This document shows positions 1-4,795 of a DNA stretch of 5,126 bases, in pieces (position 1 is the first letter of the stretch; each line of letters opens with the position of its first letter). The position numbers and the translations under genes were made by a program. The notes below the pieces were generated by a model, which worked only from the letters and a program-made list of their open reading frames with translations, searched no databases and had not been told where the DNA came from. The stretch is from an uncultured Acidimicrobium sp. Lineage in GTDB: Bacteria; Actinomycetota; Acidimicrobiia; Acidimicrobiales; Ilumatobacteraceae. The stretch is taken from contig CAINTF010000277.1 in NCBI GenBank assembly GCA_903853285.1, positions 1 to 5,126 of the forward strand, read 5' to 3'.

Positions 1-2
1 CG

Positions 3-401
3 CTCACATTGGATGACGGTCGTGTTGTCGAAATTCTTGAGGGCACGTTGGGTGAAATCTCCTGCACCAATCTGACAGCCCCTTCTGCATGTGTGCTGCT
101 CGCCGACATGCTTGGAAATGGTGTTGTGTGGTTTGCTCTTGTGCCAGTGGATGAGAATGCGGAATCCAGTCAAAAGATGTTGACACTTCCACCTCTTGTG
201 GACATGTTGAACGGCGGCAGCTTGGGTGTGCTGCAAAATGATTGGATCGTGAAACTCGGCGATGGTGTGAAACGCACGTGCGACTCCGAGTCTGACACCG
301 CGAACCTACGTGAGTTCATCACCAAGTTTTCACAAAGTAGCGTCACGATGCTCGACTTGATCAAAGATGAAGTGACCGAAGTAGTCTGTACTGGCAATTA
401 A
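3..401 (+). CDS. 3' end of an unrecognised protein (N-terminus outside window)
   Basis: The frame is open from the left edge of the window to a TAA at 399-401, giving about 132 visible residues. A TTG at 9 could serve as a start, but the frame continues upstream of it and no ribosome-binding site can be judged, so I treat the gene as truncated by the window. The visible part is soluble-looking, with no membrane segment. It is acidic overall, has hydrophobic beta-like stretches in its first half (around VWFALVPV) and ends in a probable helix (EFITKFSQSS through IKDEVTEVV). I see no catalytic or metal-binding motif and do not recognise the family. It runs convergently towards the cytochrome c gene, with a 46-base gap holding a hairpin, so it is not in the same operon as the respiratory genes. 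The reading frame is fairly secure; the function is unknown. Confidence 0.65.
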   Translation, partial: LTLDDGRVVEILEGTLGEISCTNLTAPSACVLLADMLGNGVVWFALVPVDENAESSQKMLTLPPLVDMLNGGSLGVLQNDWIVKLGDGVKRTCDSESDTANLREFITKFSQSSVTMLDLIKDEVTEVVCTGN

Positions 402-430
402 TTTAAAAGCAAACGCCACCGAGTGGCATT
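401..430 (-). terminator. Rho-independent-type terminator for the divergent cytochrome c gene
   Basis: Read on the minus strand, a stem GCCAC/GTGGC (423-427 with 415-419) closes a three-base loop. It is extended by a G-U wobble and two A-U pairs (428-430 with 412-414), giving about eight pairs. A T-rich tail containing TTTT follows at 401-411. It lies about 20 bases past the cytochrome c stop. On the plus strand the wobble becomes a C-A mismatch and the tail is not U-rich, so the signal points to minus-strand termination. The U-run is short, so efficiency is uncertain. Confidence 0.55.
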
Positions 431-447
431 GTGGAGAATTCGGCTTG

Positions 448-1248
448 CTATTCGCCGGATTTGCGCGGCTCAATGCCAACGAACACGGGAGGCTTAGTCA
501 ACATCGCAAAGTCTTTGTCAACAGTTGCAAATGATGTGGTGCCTTTTTCGAGAGCCAAGAAAATTTCTGACGTTGGTGAACACCATGTGTTGTATTCGTC
601 GGCCCATTCCTTACTGGCTGGGTCTGCACCACTGATTACATAACGCTCGTGACACACCACTCCAAGAATTTGCGCTTCGGTGAGTGCACCGCCAGCTTTT
701 TCGCCTTGCATCGGCATCGGGTTTCCGTTGTACGAAAGTGGTGCGTGTGCGCCGCCTTCACGGTCTGGATCTCCGTAGACCTTGATGCCAGCTGTTGCAT
801 ACGCCTGGCTTCCGGTGTACACAAAGTTCAACATGTCTTCAATCTTTGGGAAAGTCTTCATCACTTCACCCTGATACAAAACACGACCTGCACCGCCTTG
901 ACCTTCAGCGCCGTGACAACCAGCGCAACTTCCAAAAACTGCTGCACCAACGGCAAGTGGACCTTGAACAACTTTTTCTTGCGGCTTAAGTGCCGCTACA
1001 TACATAAACGCCCACAGTGGGAGAAGACTTAATGTGGCCATTGCCCAAAACGGAATCTTTTTGCGTGACTTGGCAGCAGCGACATAGGAAGGATCAGGAA
1101 GCACCTTTGGCGTAACTGGCACAACAGGTTTCTCAACAGCGGCAGGAGCCGAGGCTGGGGTGGTAGCCGCAACGTCTGTAGACGGAGTTGCGCCTGACTG
1201 TTGGCGGTCCTTCGATCGCTTGAGCAGGTGTTCGGGTATCTCGGTCAC
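448..1248 (-). CDS. Membrane-anchored monoheme cytochrome c with cytoplasmic TEIPEHLLKR tail
   Basis: The product has 266 residues from the GTG at 1248. Another in-frame GTG lies at 1257, but it has no Shine-Dalgarno-like sequence. The later GTG has GAGTGG just upstream, and starting there makes the protein open (M)TEIPEHLLKR, exactly like the subunit IV-like protein at 3195. Layout: residues 2-11 are this motif, followed by an Ala/Pro/Thr-rich linker to about 60, a basic KSRKK patch and one membrane helix at about 66-87. A periplasmic class I-type cytochrome c domain follows, with heme motif CAGCH at 108-112. The likely sixth ligand is Met178 or Met180 in NPMPMQG, followed by the usual LTEAQILGVV helix. 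There is a single heme, unlike the diheme QcrC of mycobacteria and streptomycetes. Cys199 and Cys223 are extra and could form a disulfide. It probably carries electrons from the Rieske/cytochrome b core to an oxidase. It is transcribed divergently from the bc operon. Confidence 0.88.
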   Translation of the reverse strand: MTEIPEHLLKRSKDRQQSGATPSTDVAATTPASAPAAVEKPVVPVTPKVLPDPSYVAAAKSRKKIPFWAMATLSLLPLWAFMYVAALKPQEKVVQGPLAVGAAVFGSCAGCHGAEGQGGAGRVLYQGEVMKTFPKIEDMLNFVYTGSQAYATAGIKVYGDPDREGGAHAPLSYNGNPMPMQGEKAGGALTEAQILGVVCHERYVISGADPASKEWADEYNTWCSPTSEIFLALEKGTTSFATVDKDFAMLTKPPVFVGIEPRKSGE

Positions 1249-1262
1249 GGCGTCCACTCTAA

Positions 1263-1306
1263 ATCAAATTTGGTCCAATTCAAGAACGCATCGCTAGTCG
1301 GCCAAG
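1263..1306 (-). promoter_or_regulatory. Promoter-proximal module facing the cytochrome c gene
   Basis: Read on the minus strand this holds three blocks: CTTGGCCGACTAGC (1293-1306), GAATTGG (1275-1281) and TTGAT (1263-1267). They recur in the same order at 1413-1454 on the plus strand, facing the other operon. Block 1 matches at 13 of 14 bases, and blocks 2 and 3 are identical and equally spaced (7 bases). TTGGCC and AATTGG are 19 bases apart, near a -35/-10 distance, but AATTGG is not a recognisable -10. The element could therefore be an operator, or a promoter for an alternative sigma factor. Confidence 0.5.
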
Positions 1307-1412
1307 AAAATTGAAAGCGGCAGTTGGCAGGGGTGTTAGGCAGGCAAGAGAGGTAGGTACATGTCACAATGCGCACGAATGCACGAACTCACTGGTTTTC
1401 GCCACTCGGTAC

Positions 1413-1454
1413 CTTGCCCGACTAGCCTTATTTCCGAATTGGTAAGGAATTGAT
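1413..1454 (+). promoter_or_regulatory. Promoter-proximal module facing the bc operon
   Basis: This is the second copy of the module: CTTGCCCGACTAGC (1413-1426), GAATTGG (1436-1442) and TTGAT (1450-1454), oriented towards the gene at 1490. The gap between blocks 1 and 2 is 9 bases here and 11 in the other copy; the gap between blocks 2 and 3 is 7 in both. Sharing the element suggests that the divergent cytochrome c gene and the operon are controlled together. The downstream leader to the ATG is 35 bases and contains a purine-rich AAGGAAAGG at 1467-1475. Confidence 0.5.
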
Positions 1455-1489
1455 CCGTAAGAGAATAAGGAAAGGTATCCCCGCGAACC

Positions 1490-1966
1490 ATGCTGGCAAT
1501 AGACATTCTTCGGTGGCCTGGCATGAACCAAGCGTTCCTGTTTTCGTTCTTTCTTACTCTTGTATTGATCGCAGCGATCATTGTCGTTGGTAGGCGCCGT
1601 CCTGCAGATCGCAAAGCAACATGGGGCGAAGCAATGTTTGGTTCTGCATATGTTTTTGCGGTGATGTTCATTTCGTTTGGTGTCGTGCCTCACCAATGGA
1701 TTGACCATGCAGACAAAAATTTGGGGTGGCGTAAGGACAAAGTAATTTTTGGTCCGTTCGATATTTTGAAGCCAAAAGCATTCGGTGGACCGTTTCCGTT
1801 CACAATGAGCTTTGAAGCAATTCGCGACATCATCGTCGTGGTTATTCACGTTTTCTACTTTGTGTTGATGGGTTTCATTTTTGCTTGGTGGCAAAAGCGC
1901 GGCGAAGTCAAGACAAAAGAAGTGAAGACATCGTCGTACGGCCGACCACTGATGCGCAAGGCATGA
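1490..1966 (+). CDS. Unrecognised three-helix membrane protein, first gene of the bc operon
   Basis: The product has 158 residues from ATG 1490. The AAGGAAAGG upstream is rather far (14 bases), and an ATG at 1523 (residue 12) preceded by GGTGG is a possible alternative start. Three hydrophobic segments are visible, at about 16-34, 47-66 and 112-134. Basic stretches after helix 1 (GRRRPADRK) and after helix 3 (KRGEVKTKEVK) predict N-out, C-in. A loop of about 45 residues (PHQWIDHADKNLGW onward) would then lie outside the membrane. His68 at the end of helix 2 and His120 in helix 3 are candidate heme or metal ligands, but this is only a guess. I do not recognise the family. It stands 6 bases before the ferredoxin gene and leads the operon, so a role as an accessory or anchoring subunit of the quinol-oxidising complex is plausible but unproven. 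Confidence 0.8.
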   Translation: MLAIDILRWPGMNQAFLFSFFLTLVLIAAIIVVGRRRPADRKATWGEAMFGSAYVFAVMFISFGVVPHQWIDHADKNLGWRKDKVIFGPFDILKPKAFGGPFPFTMSFEAIRDIIVVVIHVFYFVLMGFIFAWWQKRGEVKTKEVKTSSYGRPLMRKA

Positions 1967-1972
1967 TCTGAA

Positions 1973-2386
1973 ATGACAAAGACCGACGCCAACCCACCGA
2001 TGCCAGAATGGTCGGACGAGTATCAACTCGTTGAAGTTGATGCTGCGTATCTTGCAAAGGCTGTTAAGCCAAAGCAATTTATTCACATCGATCAGAGTGA
2101 ATGCATCATGTGCGAAGGTTGCGTCGATATCTGTCCTTGGAAATGCATCCACATGGTTGCTCCTGAAGCAATTGCGACGGCTGAAAATACGGAGAAGCCT
2201 GGCGACGATCCATCTGACAACGTGTTGTTCATTATTGACGACGACGTCTGCACTCGATGCGCGTTGTGCGTCGATCGGTGTCCAACCGGCGTGATCATTA
2301 TGGGCAAAGTTGGCGAACCTGTTGCAACTGGCGACTTTCACACACGTACGGCAAACCATGGCTACGGCTACGGGATGCGGCTTTAG
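1973..2386 (+). CDS. Dicluster 2[4Fe-4S] ferredoxin encoded in the bc operon
   Basis: The product has 137 residues with no signal peptide or membrane helix, so it should be cytoplasmic. Two classical cluster motifs are visible: Cys44-x2-Cys47-x2-Cys50-x3-Cys54-Pro and Cys93-x2-Cys96-x2-Cys99-x3-Cys103-Pro. By the ferredoxin rule, Cys44/47/50 plus Cys103 hold one [4Fe-4S] cluster and Cys93/96/99 plus Cys54 the other. Cys58 is extra. The two motifs are separated by a 38-residue stretch rich in acidic residues, longer than in small clostridial ferredoxins and reminiscent of NuoI-like or oxidoreductase-subunit ferredoxins. An acidic N-terminal extension of about 40 residues and a Gly/Tyr/His-rich tail flank the core. 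It starts 6 bases after the membrane protein gene with only a weak ribosome-binding site, suggesting coupled translation, and ends 26 bases before the b6-like gene. A ferredoxin at this place in a bc operon is unexpected; its partner is not shown by the sequence. Confidence 0.93.
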   Translation: MTKTDANPPMPEWSDEYQLVEVDAAYLAKAVKPKQFIHIDQSECIMCEGCVDICPWKCIHMVAPEAIATAENTEKPGDDPSDNVLFIIDDDVCTRCALCVDRCPTGVIIMGKVGEPVATGDFHTRTANHGYGYGMRL

Positions 2387-2401
2387 AAGACTGATTGAGA
2401 C

Positions 2402-2405
2402 GGAG
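2402..2405 (+). promoter_or_regulatory. Ribosome-binding site fixing the cytochrome b6-like start
   Basis: GGAG lies 7 bases before ATG 2413. It selects this ATG over the in-frame TTG at 2395, which has no such site and would add six residues (basic after the start). Confidence 0.75.
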
Positions 2406-2412
2406 AATATTT

Positions 2413-3198
2413 ATGGCACTAACACTTGATGAGCAACCAAAGGTGACTCTGAAAGAGCGCGCGACAAAAGTAAACGAATCGCTCAAGGGCAGCCAGGCAT
2501 GGAACTCAATATTCCGCCCAGGCTCAATTTTCCGCAAGGGTTACACAGATTCACCACGTAACCGCTCGTATGTGATCATGAACTCGGTGCTGTATCACTT
2601 GCACCCGGTCAAGGTAAAGCGTCACGCGGTAAAGGTCAGTTACACGCTGTGCCTTGGTGGACTGAGCTTCTTCTTGTTTATTTTGCTCACGGTTACTGGC
2701 ATCTTCTTGATGTTCTTTTACCGACCGACTGCTACGAATGCTTGGCAAGACATTCAGTCGCTGCAGACATCAGTGACGTTTGGTTTGATGGTTCGAAACA
2801 TGCATCGTTGGGGTGCTCACTTGATGGTGCTCAGCGTGTTCTTGCACATGGCACGCGTGTTTTATCACGGTGCATACAAAGCGCCGCGTGAATTTAACTG
2901 GGTTATTGGCGTTATTTTGCTCACTTTGACATTGCTCCTTTCATTCACCGGTTACTTGTTGCCATGGGACCAACTTGCGCTCTGGGCAGTAACGGTGGGT
3001 ACCAACATGATGGGATATTCGCCGGTCATTGGTTCGCAAGTGCGATTTGTGTTGCTCGGCGGAGTTGAAATCGGCGCCGAAACTTTGTTGCGCTGGTATG
3101 TGTTGCACGTGTTGTTATTTCCATTCATCACTGTCATCTTTCTTGCCGTGCACTTTTGGCGAGTGCGTAAAGACGGCGGAATATCGGGGCCACTATGA
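2413..3198 (+). CDS. petB: Cytochrome b6-like subunit (N-terminal half of cytochrome b) with heme c_i cysteine
   Basis: The product has 261 residues, about 45 longer than plant or cyanobacterial b6 because of a hydrophilic N-terminal extension. It is the diheme subunit of the quinol:cytochrome c oxidoreductase core, with four membrane helices. Heme b ligands are His131 and His145 (MHRWGAH...LHMARVF, 14 apart) and His232 and His247 (VLHV...VHFW, 15 apart). The 15-residue spacing in the last helix is the b6f/Bacillus pattern, against 14 in mitochondrial-type bc1. Cys80 in LCLGG aligns with the b6 cysteine (YCLGG) that covalently holds heme c_i near the cytoplasmic quinone-reducing site. FYRPTAT, the FTGYLLPWDQ stretch and the end RKDGGISGPL are also typical of b6. 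The stop overlaps the next start (ATGA). The symbol follows b6f naming by similarity; qcrB of Bacillus is equivalent. Confidence 0.95.
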   Translation: MALTLDEQPKVTLKERATKVNESLKGSQAWNSIFRPGSIFRKGYTDSPRNRSYVIMNSVLYHLHPVKVKRHAVKVSYTLCLGGLSFFLFILLTVTGIFLMFFYRPTATNAWQDIQSLQTSVTFGLMVRNMHRWGAHLMVLSVFLHMARVFYHGAYKAPREFNWVIGVILLTLTLLLSFTGYLLPWDQLALWAVTVGTNMMGYSPVIGSQVRFVLLGGVEIGAETLLRWYVLHVLLFPFITVIFLAVHFWRVRKDGGISGPL

Positions 3199-3929
3199 CC
3201 GAAATCCCAGAACACCTTCTCAAGCGTGCGCAAGCAGCACGCGACAAGGCAGCAGCCGACAGTGGCGCGGGCGAAGCAGCAAGTGGCGCTCCGTCGGATT
3301 CGCGTATTCCTGAAGAGTTGCTCAATCGTTCAAAAGCTGCGGCTGCAGGTGGAGTTGCGGTAGCTGAACGTGTTGCAACTGGCGTAGCCACCACTGCACC
3401 AAACGGCAATTCGCCACAAGGCACTGGTCCTGGCGGTCACACGCAGCGCTTATTGACAGTTGTGAAGTCTGGTTCGATTCAAGATGTAAAGGCCGTACCG
3501 GTTGACAAAGTGCACACATGGCCACACTTGCTCGGCGTCGAGTTTGTTGCAGCACTTGCATGCACCGCGTTTACATTTTTGTTTTCATGGTTCGTCAACG
3601 CACCGTTGTTGCAAGCCGCAAACTTCAACCAAACGCCAAACCCATCAAAGGCTCCTTGGTACTTCTTGGGCTTGCAAGAGTTGCTCACCATGTTTCACCC
3701 AATGATTGCTGGTGTAACAATTCCTGGTGTGGCACTCATTGCGTTAATGCTTGCTCCTTACATGGACCGCAACCCATCCAACAAGCCAGAAGATCGCAAG
3801 TTCTTGACCAGCATTTTTACGGTTCACCTGATGTTTTGGGCCGTGCTCGTCATCATCGGTTCGTTCTTCCGTGGTCCTGGCTTCAACTTCACGTTCCCAT
3901 GGCGTGACGGAATCTTTTTCGATCTCTAA
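3195..3929 (+). CDS. petD: Subunit IV-like protein (C-terminal half of cytochrome b) with long cytoplasmic tail
   Basis: The product has 244 residues and overlaps the b6-like gene by four bases, so translation is probably coupled. The first 105 residues or so are a hydrophilic, Ala/Gly-rich extension absent from ordinary subunit IV (about 160 residues). It opens with TEIPEHLLKR at 2-11 and has a second, looser copy, RIPEELLNRSK, at 37-47. Three membrane helices follow, at about 113-134, 171-189 and 204-224, as in subunit IV. Before helix 2 is PNPSKAPWYFLGLQELL. Its APWY (153-156) occupies the place of the quinol-oxidation-site PEWY/PDWY motif, with the acidic residue replaced by proline. With the b6-like protein it completes the eight-helix cytochrome b. 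No CXXCH follows, so this is not the Bacillus QcrC fusion. The family call is firm; the role of the tail is unknown. Confidence 0.93.
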   Translation: MTEIPEHLLKRAQAARDKAAADSGAGEAASGAPSDSRIPEELLNRSKAAAAGGVAVAERVATGVATTAPNGNSPQGTGPGGHTQRLLTVVKSGSIQDVKAVPVDKVHTWPHLLGVEFVAALACTAFTFLFSWFVNAPLLQAANFNQTPNPSKAPWYFLGLQELLTMFHPMIAGVTIPGVALIALMLAPYMDRNPSNKPEDRKFLTSIFTVHLMFWAVLVIIGSFFRGPGFNFTFPWRDGIFFDL

Positions 3930-3935
3930 GGCGAC

Positions 3936-3945
3936 ATATATATAT
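3936..3945 (+). repeat. (AT)5 dinucleotide run at the Rieske start codon
   Basis: Five AT units run directly into the ATG at 3944, so the start codon shares the last unit. The nearest Shine-Dalgarno-like sequence is AAGG at 3928-3931, 12 bases upstream and overlapping the previous stop. The run makes the site A/U-rich and unstructured, which could compensate for the weak binding site. Confidence 0.6.
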
Positions 3946-4795
3946 GAACACGACCACCATCATCACCCTCGCAGTCGGAGTACTTATCGTGCTCGGACTT
4001 GCGCTCGTATTAACTTCGGTCAAGCGCAACGATTCACGCGGAGTTGGTGCATTGAAGCGTGAGACTCGCCGCAAGGACGTTGGCAAAGTCAATCCAGATG
4101 AAGTATCTGGCCGTGCAATTGAGCGTGCCGCAGTGGCTGCTCGAAATACTGCCATCGCCACACGGCCAAGCGCTGATGTTGAACCTTGGTCACCACCAGA
4201 TGCCGAAGCGATTGGTGTTGCGCGACGTCAATTTTTGAATCGCGCGACAGGAGCATTATTGGGCGCAAGCCTTGGTTCCTTCGGTGCGGCGCTCATTGCG
4301 TTTTTGTGGAAGAGCTCGTCGGGTGGCTTCGGTTCAAAAATTACGATCGGCAACATAGACACAGTGATTGGTCAGATTCGTGCAAATAAGGGCTTCTTCT
4401 ATGTTCCACAAGCCCGCTCGTGGGTAACTGAGTACCCCAAAGAGGGTCTCTCAAAAGCAAAAGTCGCCTACGGGAAACAAGCACCTGTCTATGTAGGTAT
4501 GGAAGCCGGAATTATCGCGCTGTATCAAAAGTGTCCACACTTGGGCTGCCGTGTTCCTAACTGCGTGAGCTCGCAATGGTTTGAGTGTCCATGTCACGGA
4601 TCGCAGTACAACCGCGTTGGAGAGAAAAAAGGTGGTCCAGCACCTCGTGGAATGGATCGCTTTGGTGTTTCAGTTGCAAACGATATTTTGGTAATTGACA
4701 CAGGTGCAGTGTTTGGTGGTCCACCGATTGGTACTAACACAACCGGTCAAGAAGCCGAAGGTCCACACTGTGTAGGCACTGCAGGAGGCCACTGA
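3944..4795 (+). CDS. petC: Rieske iron-sulfur protein with two membrane helices and internal Tat motif
   Basis: The product has 283 residues, longer than b6f Rieske proteins (about 180). It carries the [2Fe-2S] cluster that takes the first electron from quinol. Box I is CPHLGC (197-202) and box II is CPCHGS (215-220). Ligands are Cys197, His199, Cys215 and His218; Cys202 and Cys217 form the usual disulfide. The Ser and Tyr of CPCHGSQYN, which raise the potential in high-potential Rieske proteins, are present, as is a GPAP stretch as in b6f Rieske. An N-terminal helix (about 5-26) precedes a charged segment of about 70 residues. A twin-arginine motif, ARRQFLN (93-99), then leads into a second helix (about 103-122). 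This resembles actinobacterial QcrA, where Tat handles only the last helix and the cluster domain. Cys207 and Cys276 are extra. The stop shares one base with the next start. Confidence 0.95.
   Translation: MNTTTIITLAVGVLIVLGLALVLTSVKRNDSRGVGALKRETRRKDVGKVNPDEVSGRAIERAAVAARNTAIATRPSADVEPWSPPDAEAIGVARRQFLNRATGALLGASLGSFGAALIAFLWKSSSGGFGSKITIGNIDTVIGQIRANKGFFYVPQARSWVTEYPKEGLSKAKVAYGKQAPVYVGMEAGIIALYQKCPHLGCRVPNCVSSQWFECPCHGSQYNRVGEKKGGPAPRGMDRFGVSVANDILVIDTGAVFGGPPIGTNTTGQEAEGPHCVGTAGGH
4783..4788 (+). promoter_or_regulatory. Strong ribosome-binding site before the last gene
   Basis: AGGAGG lies inside the end of the Rieske gene, 6 bases before ATG 4795. It is the strongest such site in the window and supports a gene start whose reading frame has no stop within the window. 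Confidence 0.8.

Noticed and set aside
649..1032. A 127-codon open frame on the plus strand inside the cytochrome c gene
   Set aside because: It is antisense to the CXXCH-bearing cytochrome domain and has no ribosome-binding site or recognisable composition; it is a shadow of the minus-strand gene.
1373..1388. Tandem 8-base repeat GCACGAAT/GCACGAAC in the divergent gap
   Set aside because: Only two units with one mismatch; too short to be called a regulatory iteron or repeat array.
1263..1454. Possible FNR-type sites (TTGAT half-sites in both modules)
   Set aside because: The consensus needs TTGAT-N4-ATCAA. Neither copy has a matching second half, so a specific FNR claim is not supported.
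1258..1489. Canonical -35/-10 promoter pair
   Set aside because: Neither strand shows a good TTGACA/TATAAT-like pair at proper spacing. TTGsCC with AATTGG has the right distance but a poor -10, so I report only the shared module.
1364..2359. A 331-codon open frame on the minus strand across the first two operon genes
   Set aside because: It lies antisense to the ferredoxin, whose eight cluster cysteines are plainly coded on the plus strand, and to a convincing membrane protein. Its own translation is rich in Cys, His, Asn and Arg with no domain pattern, typical of a shadow frame.
3195..3929. Bacillus QcrC-type fusion of subunit IV and cytochrome c
   Set aside because: The protein ends shortly after the third helix (FPWRDGIFFDL) and contains no CXXCH.
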